64,000 bases of DNA, taken from the NCBI GenBank assembly GCA_942159475.1, contig OW804097.1:37894298-37958297 (forward strand), in the 5' to 3' direction. Below, piece by piece: positions 24,702 through 36,124 of this stretch; position 1 is the first letter of the stretch, and every line of letters begins with the position of its first letter. Source of the stretch: Sthenelais limicola (taxonomy: Eukaryota; Annelida; Polychaeta; Phyllodocida; Sigalionidae). The notes beneath the pieces were generated by a model. It did not search any database, was not told the DNA's origin, and saw only the letters and a program-made list of their open reading frames with translations. A program made the position numbers and the translations under genes.

Positions 24702-25087
24702 GTTTTAGGAAAATGAGTCATAAGTCGCAAAATATGGATTTTGAAATATCACCATATTTGAAAAGATGCGATCAAGCAGATTCCAAATGATAGTAAACAC
24801 TAGGACACACAATAATTTCTATATTTTAAGTTTGATGTTTTAATTTTTGAAAAAAAAAGTTTGCAATGTTTCTGGATGGGTAATTACCAGTAAAGTAACT
24901 AAATATACTCCATATCAAGGCCTTCAAAACGCAAGGATATATTTAATACAATGTCCTGGCATTTGTTACATAGCTTTATATGACTATAAGTGCTGAACCC
25001 ACTAAGAATCAGAACATTCCAATAAAGAGATCTTGTGATAAAAACACTTAGAAAAATATCAATTTTGCGACTTGTGCTCATTTTCCA
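24702..25087 (-). mobile_element. Family B copy
   Basis: Left end GATCCGTTTTAGGAAAATGA; right end truncated after TGCTCATTTTCC. Confidence 0.8.
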
Positions 25088-25221
25088 TAGATATACTGAG
25101 TAAACATCAGTATCAGTACGAGATAAACAGTGCACAGCAATGCCATAGTTAAACCAGAATCGGTTCAGTTTTGGTTTGGGTCTTGGCGGCCGGTATATAT
25201 ATAGAACATTCTTATACAATT

Positions 25222-25626
25222 GTGATCTGTTTAAGGAAACAAGTCACAAGTCGCAAACAAATGATTTTGAGATATCGTCATATCTGAAAAGATGAGATCA
25301 AATGCGATTCTAATGATAATAAACATTAAGTACATCTAAGAAGTGTTTCTATATCTTATGATTGATATTCTTATGTTTGAAAAACAAAATTGGAATATTT
25401 TCTTGGTGGTCAATTACCAGTTAAGTAGCTAAATATAAACATTACGATGACCTGAGAAATACGTAAATATATGTATTACATTGTCCTGAAATTTGGTACA
25501 TGTTTTCAAGTTATAAGAAGCGTTAAGCATACACAAAATGAAAACATTCTCACAAATATATCTTGTGAATACAACACTTTGAAAAATAACAATTTTGCGA
25601 CTTGTGACTTTCCTGAAACACATCAC
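25222..25626 (-). mobile_element. Family B copy
   Basis: Diverged interior (CAAGTTATAAGAAGCGTTAA), also seen in the fragment at 61687. Confidence 0.85.
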
Positions 25627-26189
25627 ATAATATTATGTGCGAAGGTCAACACACATTACTTAAAGGTATGTATTTAAAACATCTGGATATGATCAGGATA
25701 CTGTTTAAACATTCTCCCTGATTAAACAGGAGATTCTGATGTACCGAGGTTTGAGAGTAATGATGACAGAAATTGGGATAGAACAGAAAACAGGCGGCCG
25801 ATCATTTGTCATATCAGGTGCTGTAAAGCTTCATAATGTCTCCCTGTGCGACTTGTCATTCATCATTTCTTTCTTTATCGCCCGCCCGAGTGTCAAGCGA
25901 CAACCAGCTGATGACGAATGGGATGGAAAAATAGATATTCAGTAAATAAAAGAAGAGATAATCCCTGTTTGTATTCAATGATTGTCACCCGAGTAAAGGA
26001 ACTGGAAAATAACAGCTTAACAGGAATTTATAGCAGGCGAGGTTTTGTGAATCGCAATTGGAATTATCGCTGAGATAATGCTGAAGAACTGAACTTAAGG
26101 AAAGGTTGATAAAGGAAAAGATAATATCCGGTGGAATGACACTAAACGGAGGTTATTATTTATGTGAAAAAATCATTATAAGTGTATTT
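25627..26189. other. No feature recognised
   Basis: A 68-codon frame at 25739 is unrecognised. Confidence 0.45.
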
Positions 26190-26349
26190 GTGATGTGTTA
26201 CAGGAAAATAAGCCACAAGTTGTGAAATTGATTCTCAAAGTGATTTATTCACAAGATTCCTTCGTGGAAATGTTCCCGCATTTGGTGTGCCTAGTGCTGA
26301 TAGTAGCGTGAAAACATGAACGAAATTCCAAGACTTTAAAACAGATCAC
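26190..26349 (+). mobile_element. Family B copy with internal deletion
   Basis: 160 bases; the left third joins the right end near AAGACTTTAAAACAGATCAC. Confidence 0.65.
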
Positions 26350-26363
26350 ATATAAGGTTCCAG

Positions 26364-26532
26364 TTGTGAAATCGCCAGAAAATGCACAATTCATTTCTAC
26401 CAATCTTCTCAAATAACCCACAATATACACCCTAATCAGGTTCAAAATTCAGTTCAGCTTCACCAAACAGATTGTTTGAATCAAGGCAATGTCAAATATC
26501 CTCAGATATACCTATAGTATTGACATGTTATT
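26364..26532 (-). mobile_element. Family A fragment
   Basis: Left two-thirds of an inverted copy; merges toward the next A copy. Confidence 0.65.
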
Positions 26533-26576
26533 GTATAGGTGAACGGCCTGCTGAAGGCACGACAACTTCAGTACAG

Positions 26577-26792
26577 GGGTGAAATTGCCAGAAAATGTAC
26601 AATTCACCTTCACCAATTTTCTCAAATAACCCAAATTTCAGTTCAAAATACAGTTCAACATGACCAAACAGATTGTTTGAATCAAGGCAAATATCCTCAG
26701 ATAGACCTAGTATTAACCATTTTACAGTCTAATTTAACAGAATTTACTATTTGTGTAGATCTGCCGATTATACATTTACTGACGATCTGACC
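26577..26792 (-). mobile_element. Family A copy
   Basis: GGGTGAAATTGCC terminus; right end ends ATCTGACCT. Confidence 0.75.
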
Positions 26793-26806
26793 TATCTGTT
26801 GATGAT

Positions 26807-26950
26807 GTAACATAACAGAACTGATACTTTAAACCAATGCGATACCAAATATACTCAGATACACCCGGTATTCATAATTTTTCAGCCTAATTTAGTAGAA
26901 GTTCCTAAATGTGTAGAGCTGCCAATTGTACATTTTCTGAAAACTGATCC
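26807..26950 (-). mobile_element. Family A fragment
   Basis: Only the half beginning ACATAACAGAACTGATACTT remains. Confidence 0.7.
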
Positions 26951-27053
26951 AAATCGAGGAGACAGTAGAATGCCTGCGCCTTTATTAGCGAAAAATGTTG
27001 TTTGCTTTTCAGAGTTGTATATTGGACTGGGTCCATACGTAGTTCTTCATTCT

Positions 27054-27273
27054 GGGTCAGATCGTCCGGAAATGTATACAATTCACTTTCACCAATCCTC
27101 TCAAATAAACCAAATTTAAGACAGAAATGAGTTTCAAAATACAGTTTAATATTGCAGAACAAATATTTTAAAATAACATACTACACAATATACTCATATA
27201 TACCTGGTATTTAACATTTTCAGCCTAATTTAGCATATTTTACTAAATGTGTATAGCTGCCAATTGTACATTT
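27054..27273 (-). mobile_element. Family A copy interrupted by B
   Basis: Breaks off at GTACATTT, where the B copy 27274-28054 is inserted with ATTT duplicated. The last bases beyond B are not recognisable. Confidence 0.75.
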
Positions 27274-27548
27274 GTGATCTGTTTCAGGAATATGAGTCAC
27301 AAGTCGCAAAAACTGGATTTTTAATATTCAAAAAGATAGGACTAAGCCGATTCCAATGATAGTAAACAGATGGATATCTAATATGTATTTCTATATTTTA
27401 TTTAACGTTTGTTATTTTTGTTTTTGAAAAGATTGTTTGCAATATCTCTGGATGGACAATTACTACTAAAGAAGCCACATATACTCTATAAGATGACCTT
27501 AGAAATACATGGATATATTTACCACAGTGTCTCGATATTTGATACATA

Positions 27549-27922
27549 AACTACCCGGAATTCTCGGCGTCATGAATATTCACCAATGACGGTCAAGGGG
27601 CGGTAGCCCCGCGACCGTCATCCAAGGGGTTGTTCTGTGTTTATTTCACCACCACACTAAATTAAACGTTAATTTAATATGATCTACAGCGATTTTGAGG
27701 AATAAATTGTTAAATAATTAGTTCTTTAGCTTGATTCGCTTCGAAAACATGGCTCTGAAGAAGGGCCGGAACTGGCGAAGATCAGAACGCACGCATGCGC
27801 ACAGTGGACCAAAAACTAGGTCGGCCGTGTATTTCCCGCGGGCAATATCATATCAGTTACTGACCAGCTAAACAATATACAGAGCCTATCTCTATAGACT
27901 GAGCATATCAGGGGTGAAATAA
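27549..27922. mobile_element. GC-richer insertion in a B copy
   Basis: About 370 bases inserted at GATACATA/AATGTATTC of the B element. Contains the hairpin at 27587-27620, inverted TTTATTTCACC (27637) and GGTGAAATAAA (27911), and words such as GCACGCATGCGCAC. Base composition differs sharply from the surrounding AT-rich DNA. No coding frame recognised. Confidence 0.5.
27587..27620. repeat. GC-rich hairpin
   Basis: Outer arms TGACGGTC / GACCGTCA and inner arms GGGGC / GCCCC, separated by 2-base bulges, around loop GGTA. Perfectly complementary. Confidence 0.9.
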
Positions 27923-28058
27923 ATGTATTCATACAACTGAAGGTGTCAGATACCTCAAATATGAGAACATTCCTAATAAGATATCATGCGAATAAATCAC
28001 TGTGAAAAATATCAAAATTTGCGACTTGTGACTCATTTTCCTGAAACACATCAGATTT

Positions 28059-28616
28059 TCTTTCTTTTTTTTTCATTTCGGACCAATAAATAATATTTAA
28101 ACAATTTTTAGAAAAAAACGCACTACCCCTCAGGGAAGTTTTCATACGGTGCCCTTTTTACAGTCTTATTTATTAATGTGACTTTGTCTCTATTCTGCTA
28201 CTATAACAAAAACTACTACTACTCTTGTACAATCAGACAAAATTAAATAGTTTCTACTACTAATTAAGTCATATTAAGACTACATTTTCACAATGCTCCG
28301 ATAACATAGGTCATATTTAGAGACAAATCAAATAAAAGCAGACACAAGAATGAACATATTTAGCTTCTTCACACCACCTGGACATTCTCACAATCGGGCC
28401 CTTCTATTCTCGCCCTACACTGATGTCTGCAATTTGTCATTCACGGCCGTCTACCGGTCCATTACAGAGGTCCCACCTGGCGGGATAATAATGCACTAAT
28501 GGGGGATCTCGGGGATGATCCCATATTTAGAACTTGCTATCCGCGCCAATACCTTACTCTTTGCACCCATCTAAAACATCCTATCTGGAAAGGAAATTTC
28601 GTTTCCAAGAACGTAT
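28059..28616. other. No feature recognised
   Basis: AT-rich with poly-T at 28060-28075. Confidence 0.45.
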
Positions 28617-28850
28617 GGGTCAGATTTTCAGAAAATGTACAATTCGCCTTCACCAATCGTCTCATATAATCCGAATTAAGACGAAAATCTGGTTCAAAAT
28701 ACAGTTCAACATAACCAGACAGATTTATAGAATGAATACAATACAGAATATACTCAGATACAACTAGTATTTATCATTTATCACCCTAATTCAGCAGAAT
28801 GTGATAGATCTGTAGAGCTGTAAACTGTGCATTTTCTGAAAATCTTACCC
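28617..28850 (-). mobile_element. Family A copy
   Basis: Inverted, full length; followed 10 bases later by another A copy in the opposite direction. Confidence 0.8.
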
Positions 28851-28860
28851 TTATACATGT

Positions 28861-29034
28861 GGGTCAGATTTTCGGAAAATGTAGGCAAATTCGAAAATAT
28901 TTGACATATAGCATTGGTTCTAGCAATATGTTTGGCTAGGTTGAACTGTATTTTGAACTTTATTTTCGTCTGAAATTTGGGTCATTTCAAAAGATTGGAG
29001 AAGTTAAATTGTACATTTTCTGAAAATCTGACCC
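28861..29034 (+). mobile_element. Family A copy, internally deleted, TSD ATGT
   Basis: 174 bases; ATGT flanks on both sides show the deleted form is itself bounded normally. Confidence 0.8.
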
Positions 29035-29171
29035 ATGTAATATGTGACATTAAAACCAGTCGGACTGGAAGGATAAAGACAGAAGCTACCAAACATAGAA
29101 TCCTAAGCCGAGAATCCTCAAACTGTAATCGGATTTGTAAGGACAAGGAATTTGGTATGTAGTCATTATAT

Positions 29172-29405
29172 GGGTCAGATTTTTAGAAAATGTACAGTTG
29201 GCAGATCAACAAATTCGGTAAATCCTGCTAAATGAGGCTGCACTTTTGACAATACTAGGTAAAGTTGAGTGTATTCGGCATTGCATTGATTCTAGCAATC
29301 TGTTGGTTAGGTTGAACTATATTTTGAGCTTTATTGTCGTCTGAAATTTGAGTTATATGAGAGGATTGGTGAAGAGTAATTGCACATTTTCTGACGACTT
29401 CACCC
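29172..29405 (+). mobile_element. Family A copy
   Basis: Full length, ends CTTCACCC; the LINE fragment starts directly after. Confidence 0.8.
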
Positions 29406-29647
29406 TTATAGTATAAAAGATAAAGCACTTGAATGGTTTGGAGTCTATCTGAACAGCAGAAAAAAAGGGTGATGGCAAATGGATATGTCTCAGGGGAAGC
29501 AATGGTCACGTGTGGGGTGTTTTGTCCCCAATCGGAAAGCATATCTATGTGAAATAGGAAAAATCCCAAATATCCAATACTTTTCTTGGGAATATCCGTT
29601 TCCTTTTTGGAATATACTTTAACTTTTTGGAATGTCCTTTTTCTTTT

Positions 29648-30092
29648 GGGAATTTTTTTTTTTTGAAACAGATTTTATTTCGAAACAAATTTCACAAGTG
29701 TGATACCTTTCAATGTCCGAAAGTATTTCTGCTGTAGATACAAATTACAATAACAAAGTCTTAGGCTATTCTCGTTCGTTTCACCCAAATGTACCATGAT
29801 GTATTCCTATGCCAACATAGGAAGTGGGTGAGAGGATGATGGAGGTAGAGCGGGATAGGATGTCTCCTTTGGTACAGAGATAAAAGTAGTGTACCAGAAG
29901 TGAAATAAGAGTCCCATACGAGAAATGCAGGGATATACTTTTGTGAGGTGGATATCTCAGGGAAATAGTCAAATCTGCTCGGAAATAGGAAGTGAGTAGA
30001 TGAAAAAGAATTTGTAGTATGTGAAATAGCTTGTACCAAAGAGGAAAAGACTGTACCGATTTCGTCATTGGTACATATGTCTACTTTGGGAT
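29648..30092 (-). mobile_element. Retroposed insertion splitting the LINE RT
   Basis: On the minus strand it ends in AATAAAATCTGTTTC followed by A12 (29662-29648), so it looks like a 5'-truncated retrotransposon tail. Its other edge is CCCAAAGTAGACATATGTAC (30093-30074 minus strand), a word that recurs at 42257-42238. The 112-codon minus-strand frame (30099-29761) is unrecognised. Confidence 0.55.
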
Positions 30093-30361
30093 GGAACATG
30101 GGGTGCCACAGGGGACAACTTTAGGACCACTTTTGTTTATTATATATATCAATGATATTCACAAGGTTATTAAAAACTGTAGAATCCAACATTTTGCGGA
30201 TGACATTCCAATATATACATCATACAGAGATAGGGGAATTGCAGAAGAGAACCTACAGCTAGACTTAGCAGGTGTAGATCTAATTAAATGTCGGGAAAAC
30301 CAAAGTTATCTCCCTGAAAACCTTGAGGAAAAAAGACCAAGGAGTAATGAAAAATATTTTT

Positions 30362-30401
30362 AGACGAAGACGAATTGTATATTTTTCTGAAAATCTGACC
30401 C
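30362..30401 (+). mobile_element. Family A end fragment in LINE
   Basis: Only GAAGACGAATTGTATATTTT and the terminal CTGACCC remain. Confidence 0.6.
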
Positions 30402-30679
30402 GTGTAATGTTGCTCCAAAGAACATTTTAAATAAACTACAAGTTTTCCAAAACACAGCTCTGAGGATATCGGAGGGTCTAGACAAAAGAACAAACGTGGA
30501 AAATTCTGCAAATACCATTACTCCATAAAAAAAAAAGAGGCCCATTTATTATAATATGCTTTCAAATTGTGTCAAAATAGCGAAAAGATTGATAACAGGA
30601 AAATAAACCTGAAAAATATTTATATATCTTGGAGTTTAGTCTTCTTAACTGCAGAATTCCTCTTGAAATGTGACCAATA

Positions 30680-30965
30680 GGTCCATCCAAAAAGTGGTCG
30701 ACAAGGGATTCCTTTGTCCCTTTAAGAAGAGGGAAAAGTTGGGATTTTTTACTTCTATTTATGACAAGGACCAGTCAACCCTTTGCCCAGTGAGCCACTC
30801 TTTGCAATCAACCATGGCAAAACAGGGCCAGTATATAACCAGCTCTTCCTTCCTTCTAAGCAAAACAATAGCTGTTGCACATGGAACAGGGACAGCGCTA
30901 TACAATACAGCTGTATATTTGGCCATGGTCGATCGCAAACGGCGACTCAGGGGGCAAAAGTCAAA
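30680..30965 (-). mobile_element. Family I fragment
   Basis: Reverse copy of the same family, with TTTTTTACTTCTATTTATGA (30746) and GGCCATGGTCGATCGCAAAC; loses its inner border where a family B fragment begins (30972). Confidence 0.6.
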
Positions 30966-30971
30966 TGTTTA

Positions 30972-31412
30972 CAATATTTGAAAAGAGGAGATCAAGCGGA
31001 TTCCAATGATAGTAAACACTAGGGTACCTAACATGTATTTCTATATTTTAAGTTTGATATATATATTTTTTTTAAAAGTTTGCAATGTTTCTGGCTGGGT
31101 AAATCAGTAAAGTGGAAGACCTATTTTGGAGAATTGTCTGACCTTTTCATGCTTGTAACTATTATTACTACATGAATACAATTTCAATATATATATATAA
31201 TATAAGTAACTAAATATACTCGATACGAAGGCCTTTAAAAGACAATGATACATTTAATACAATGTCCAGAAATTTGTTACACGGATTTATATGATTATAA
31301 CTGCTAAACCCTCTGAAACTCAGAGCATTTCAATAAAGAAATCTTGTGGAAAAAACAGTTTGAAAAATATCAATTTTGCGACTAATGACTCTTTTTCCTG
31401 AAACACGTCACA
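30972..31412 (-). mobile_element. Family B copy lacking left end
   Basis: Begins at ATATTTGAAAAGAGGAGATC beside a family I fragment; about 110 extra bases near 31095-31205. Confidence 0.75.
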
Positions 31413-32090
31413 ATTGAATACTAAGCATCGAACACCTACGCAGAATAAAGGCTCACAGTTGAAGGGTTAAATCGATGTTACAGGTTAATTACCATGTCAT
31501 TAAATCGACTTCATTAATTATTTGTACACTATCGGACATTCCAGACCTGAATCCTGAGTTTTTCCTCACTAAGATGATTTGCCATCGAGCTTAATGGGCA
31601 TTTCCTCACTGAAAAGCAATACCAAGTCTAATGAGAAATTACGGCTGATTAGATTTAAATTTCGTTGTAAGCTCAGCTTGATTAAGACTATCTCTCTGCC
31701 AAAAAGCATCAGCAAAGATGAGGCTTTATTTGCGTAGAGTCTCGAGCGTCGAGAAAATGTAATTTTGAGGTTTAATGAGTTAATAATAATGGATAAAATC
31801 AGGAATAATTTAGGCTGTAGAAGCCCTAACAATTATTAGTAATTTATTTCAGGAGATCGGGAAATTCAAGTTAATCAAGTCAATATTCGTTTCCGGTGTT
31901 TTGGATATTAAAGAAATCTTATAAGTTGATAGGACACCAAAAACAGAGAGTCAGCGATTTTTATTATCAAGCATTGTTTTTTTTGTTATGTTAAGTTCTA
32001 ACGTTTCAGTACTGAGGGTGTACCTACTTCAGGGAATCTGAACCTATTAAAGAACATATTGACGTTTCCTTTTCGGTCGATCCCTACTCT
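31413..32090. other. No clear feature
   Basis: TTCTAACGTTTCAGT...CTTCAGGGAA (31995-32037) is the reverse type of the word pair at 17835; otherwise nothing. Confidence 0.35.
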
Positions 32091-32094
32091 AAAT

Positions 32095-32335
32095 GGGTCA
32101 GATTTTCAGAAAATGTACAATTGGCAGTTGTACACATTTAGTAAATTATGCTAAATTAGACTGCAATTTGCAATTGGCCAATACTAGGTAAATTCGAGAA
32201 TATTCGGCATTGCATTGATTCTAGTAATCTGTTTGGTTAGGTTAAACTGTATTTTGAACTTTATTTTCGTCTGAAATTCGGGTAATTTGAGAAGATTGGT
32301 GAAGGCTAATTGTACATTTTCTAAAGATCTGACCC
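32095..32335 (+). mobile_element. Family A copy, TSD AAAT
   Basis: AAAT at 32091-32094 and 32336-32339. Confidence 0.85.
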
Positions 32336-32533
32336 AAATAGGACATATTGTGGCCAATGTGTAATTAAATACTAAGTTTTTCTCAGATTGAGTTCACCTA
32401 CCATGTCGGTTTAATATCGCTGTAATACCTTAATTCTGCTGTAATAAGGTGAGTATGCTGCACTGCCAGTGAACATTGGTCAAAACCTGCAGATTTTCTA
32501 CTTTTTGCACTGTTTTGATCCAACTCATCTACT

Positions 32534-32763
32534 GGGTGAACATGTACAAAAATGCGACTTCACCAATCCTCTCAAATAACCCAAATTCAAGACAAAAATC
32601 AGGTTCAAAATTAAGTTCAACTTAACCAAACAGATTGTTAGAATCAAGGCAATGTCAAATATCCTCATATATATCTATAGTATTGACCATTTTACAGTTT
32701 AATTTAGCAGGTTCTACTGAATGTGTAGACTTGCCGATTGTACATGTTCTGAAGATCTGACCC
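32534..32763 (-). mobile_element. Family A copy
   Basis: Left terminus damaged (GGGTGAACATGTACAAAA); right end intact. Confidence 0.75.
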
Positions 32764-32844
32764 TTTTACAAGTTCATTAGAACAATATCGAGGAGGAGTT
32801 TGTCCGTTTGCTTTTGCTACAAAGCTTTATAAAAGTCCACATTT

Positions 32845-33048
32845 GTGAGGTGTTTTATGAAAATGAGTCATAAGTCGCAGACAATAGATTTAGAGGTATC
32901 ATCATATTTGAAAAGATTAGATCAAGCCGATTCCAATGATAGTAAACAGTCTAATAATCTAATAAGTATTTCTAGATTTTAAGTTTGATATTTTCGTTTT
33001 TGAAAAAAAGTTTCCAATATTAAGACTCATTTTCCTGAAACACATCAG
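32845..33048 (-). mobile_element. Family B copy, internally deleted, TSD ATTT
   Basis: 204 bases between ATTT 32841-32844 and 33049-33052; lost everything between CCAATATT and GACTCATTTTCC. Confidence 0.85.
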
Positions 33049-33283
33049 ATTTATATTCCTGAAGCCCATAAAAACCATTTCTGCGATGGCTTCACATATT
33101 AACGCTCAGCAGTGGCAGTTTTCTCTCGGCCGATTCGACTTTAAATTCCAGAATAAACATAACAGCAGAAGAATATTAATGAATCCAGTCCCATAGGGCA
33201 AAAGTAATAATGATATTATGAGAAAATTTGGTAAGATTTGTTTTGTTGTAATACTTGAGAATGCAGCTGTAAAGGAGAAAGAT

Positions 33284-33517
33284 GTGATGTGTCACAGGAA
33301 AATGAGTCACAAGTCGCAAAAAATTAATTTTGAGATATCATAATATCTGAAAAGATGAGACCAAGTCGATCCTAATGATAGTACACAGTGGGACATCTAA
33401 TAAGTATTTCTCTATTTCAAGTGTGATATTTTTATCGTTTTAAAAAAAAAGCTTGCAATATTTTTTAAATATTAATTTTGCGACTTGCATGTGACTGATT
33501 TTCCTGACAAACATCAC
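33284..33517 (-). mobile_element. Family B copy, internally deleted
   Basis: Similar deletion to its neighbour at 32845 but with a different junction. Confidence 0.8.
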
Positions 33518-33565
33518 AAATGTGGTCTTGTTTGTGCATCAGACTGGCGTCAGAAATTTATACAT

Positions 33566-33664
33566 GGGTCAGATCGTCAGAAAATGTACAATCGGCCGCA
33601 CTACACATTTAGGAAATTCTGCTAAATTAGACTAAAATGGTAAATTCTACGTATATCTGAGTAT
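33566..33664 (+). mobile_element. Family A fragment
   Basis: Left half; ends where the DIRS-order terminal remnant begins. Confidence 0.7.
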
Positions 33665-33670
33665 CTATAG

Positions 33671-34178
33671 ATATGCGAGTGGAGAAATAACTGGAAAACT
33701 GAATTTGCCGGCTGTCAAGTGACCACCCTAGCTATGTTTATTAAAGAGTTGTTCTCCACAATAAAGGTGCTGTGAGAGGTGTGGAGTGTGTGGAGTGTGT
33801 GGAGTGTGTGGAGTGTGTGGAGTGTGTGGAGTGTGTGGAGTGTGTGGAGTGTGTGGAGTGTGTGGAGTGTGTGGAGTGTGTGGAGTGTGTGGAGTGTGTG
33901 GAGTGTGTGGAGTGTGTGGAGTGTGTGGAGTGTGTGGAGTGTGTGGAGTGTGTGGAGTGTGTGGAGTGTGTGGAGTGTGTGGAGTGTGTGGAGTGTGTGG
34001 AGTGTGTGGAGTGTGTGGAGTGTGTGGAGTGGGTGGAGTGTGTGGAGTGTGTGGAGTGTGTGGAGTGTGTGGAGTGGTTAGTCGCCAGGTAAGTGACCTG
34101 TACCCAGGTGAGAGCTGCGTAGTTGGGGGAACAAACAGACGCTAGGTAGCGACAAACTGGCCAACCTCTAATTTATAT
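33671..34178 (-). mobile_element. Solo terminal-repeat remnant of the same DIRS-order family, with minisatellite inside
   Basis: Read on the minus strand, 34178-34080 matches the A repeat (shared words include GCTAGGTAGCGACA near 34140 and GCCAGGTAAGTGAC near 34084 on the plus strand) and 33770-33671 matches the stretch ending in B2, including GCCGGCTGTCAAGTGACC (33705-33722). The region between the two is a 9-bp tandem array that starts where the A repeat has a GGTGTGGTGAGG-like word. No genes of the element remain. It abuts a truncated family A copy at its left. Confidence 0.75.
33778..34078 (+). repeat. 9-bp minisatellite (GTGTGGAGT), about 33 units
   Basis: Nearly perfect head-to-tail array; one unit near 34028-34036 reads GGGTGGAGT. 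Because the unit is a multiple of three, all three forward frames stay open, giving apparent Val-Glu-Cys, Trp-Ser-Val and Cys-Gly-Val repeat proteins. These are not believed to be genes. Confidence 0.95.
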
Positions 34179-34333
34179 GGGTCAGAGTTTCAGAAAATGT
34201 ACAATTAGCAGCTGTATACAATTGATAAATTGTGCTAAATTAGACTGCAATTTGGTCAATACTTTCGTCTGAAATTTGGGCTATTGGAGACGATTGGTGA
34301 AAACGAATTGTACATTTTCTGAAAATTTGACCC
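34179..34333 (+). mobile_element. Family A copy, internally deleted, TSD ATAT
   Basis: 155 bases with both termini and ATAT on each side. Confidence 0.8.
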
Positions 34334-34345
34334 ATATAGATATAT

Positions 34346-34507
34346 AGTTCAGAAAATATATATAATGAAACATTTTTGGTATTGGCTTGTTTTAAACAAT
34401 CTGTTTAGTTGTGTTGAACTGTATTTTGAACCCCATTTTGGGCTTAAATTAGAGTTATTTGAGAGGATTGGTGAAGGCGAATTGTACAATTTCTGAAGAT
34501 TTCACCC
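34346..34507 (+). mobile_element. Family A copy, 5' shortened
   Basis: Left third reduced to GTTCAGAAAATATATATAAT; right end TTTCACCC. Confidence 0.65.
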
Positions 34508-34892
34508 ATATATTATATACAGAGTAAATTTGAGCTTGAATCCAACATAACAATGGACATTGACATTAAGTCCCACATACACAACCACATGGTCTATAGA
34601 TATAAACATATGATATATTTAAAAAGCAAGGAAATGATTGCGACCCCTTTACTTATAACATATGCAAAAAACTATTTCTCACCGCTTGGGAAAATGGGGA
34701 AAGTGTTGTTATGTTGTGTATATTTGCACACATATATATAAACTATATAACAAAAGATGAGTCGGATTTACAATAACTGCTTTGACAAGTCACTTCAGCC
34801 GTAGGAGAACATGTGCAATGGGTCCCATGAATATCCTTTGCCTATTGTAAACTGGGAACACAGAGCTATTGTCTACACAGGCAAACAGTCCT

Positions 34893-35127
34893 GGGTCATA
34901 TTTTCGGAAAATGCACAATCGGCAGCTCTACACATTAAGGAAATTCTGCTAAATTAGGCTGAAAAATGATAAATACAGAGTATTTATGAGTACATTTGGC
35001 ATAGCATTGATTTAAAGTATCAGTTCTGTTATGTTAAACTGTATTATGAAGCTTATTTCTGTCTTAAATGTGGATTCTTTGAGAGGATTGGTGAAGGCGA
35101 ATTGTACATTTTCTGAAAATCTGACCC
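34893..35127 (+). mobile_element. Family A copy, TSD TCCT
   Basis: TCCT at 34889-34892 and 35128-35131, one of the few targets that is not A/T-rich. Confidence 0.85.
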
Positions 35128-35205
35128 TCCTGCTCGTTGTCAGTAGTGGTAAAGAGTTTGTAGGAATAAAACTAATCACATGTTGGGTTAAGCTGCATTC
35201 CCAGC

Positions 35206-35573
35206 TAAGGCCCCAAAAAATAATAGGTGTTTTTTCGATTTATCTGGCTGAAAACTAGGTAGGGGGAGTAACTTTCTTCTTTTTTTTTGTCAGTAAACCA
35301 CCTCCCAGGAACTGAAAAAAGTGTCTATTTCATAATAATAGTTGTTTTAAACATAAGAAATGTGCTTTTTGACAGTTCCGGGTTCAGAAAACCTGTTTTC
35401 CTGCTTTGATAAGTTTTTTTTGTCAAAAGATCCAAAAAAAGTAAGATATGGTAAAACAAAAAACAAAAAAAATCGGGTATGGTCGAAAATATTTTAGGTA
35501 GGGGAAGGTTTTTCTAGGTACTGGGGGGGGGGGGGGGGGTAAATCGGAAACACACCTATTTCTTTTGGCCTAA
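35206..35573. mobile_element. Miniature element with TAAGGCC ends
   Basis: Inverted ends TAAGGCCCC...AATAGGTGT...CGATTTA and TAAATCGG...ACACACCTATT...GGCCTAA. Contains the G17 run and several A-rich stretches; no gene. Confidence 0.65.
35523..35539 (+). repeat. G17 homopolymer
   Basis: Seventeen consecutive G within the palindromic element at 35206-35573; assembly length may be unreliable. Confidence 0.9.
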
Positions 35574-35831
35574 AGTGACCCAAAAGTATTTTTGTCGGTT
35601 TTTTCTTCCCTGTATCATGAGTATAATAGCGTTGAAGATTCAATTAAAGAATATAAAGAAATATTTTCTCGAATTTAGTGTACCTAAAACATAATTATAG
35701 TAAATGTCGTGAAAAAACCAACCAAACTCCCCCAAAATGGAATGAAAATATAACAATAGCCAGGAGCCTGGTCTCATCTCGTCTCATAAATAGGAAACAC
35801 GTCGTAAATTCAATCAACTCTCACCATATAT

Positions 35832-36064
35832 GGGTCAGATTTTCAGAAAATGTATAATTGGCAGCTCTAAATATTTAGTAATTTCTGCTAAATTCTGCTA
35901 AAAAGAAATGATAGATTTTGGGTATATCTGAGTATATTTGGTATCGCATTGATTTAAAGTATCAGTTCTATTATGTTAAACAGCATTTTGAAGCTCATTT
36001 CTGTCTTAAATGTGGGTTATTTGAGAGGATTGGTGGAAATGAGCATTTTCTGAAAATCTGACCC
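35832..36064 (+). mobile_element. Family A copy
   Basis: Full length; flanks ATAT and ATAA. Confidence 0.8.
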
Positions 36065-36124
36065 ATAAATCATTAGAAAGTTATATTAGCCTTCTCTTAT
36101 AACGAGTAAGAGGTCATATTTGTA

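Larger units (their letters stand above)
27274..28054 (-). mobile_element. Family B copy inside A, with GC-rich insert, TSD ATTT
   Basis: ATTT at 27270-27273 and 28055-28058. Split at 27549-27922 by another insertion. Confidence 0.85.
29406..30545 (+). pseudogene. Broken LINE reverse transcriptase
   Basis: Block ALEWFGVYLNSR (about 29418) and, after a shift, MANGYVSGEAMVTCGV (about 29472) correspond to the region before the GVPQGS motif. After a 445-base insertion the protein resumes with GVPQGTTLGPLLFIIYINDI (about 30097-30156) and HFADDIPIY (catalytic FADD, about 30191), then decays. LQVFQNTALRISEGLDKRT at about 30438-30494 is the C-terminal region. A 40-base family A end lies at 30362-30401, so an insertion or deletion removed the middle. 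Part of a non-LTR retrotransposon; it ends near 30545 without a visible tail. Confidence 0.85.

Noticed and set aside
25905..25935. CTGATGA...GAAA as a hammerhead ribozyme core
   Set aside because: No stem II can be formed between the two core words.
33772..34145. Three overlapping repeat proteins (VEC, WSV, CGV repeats)
   Set aside because: They are the three readings of a 9-bp minisatellite; no start context, no flanking domains.
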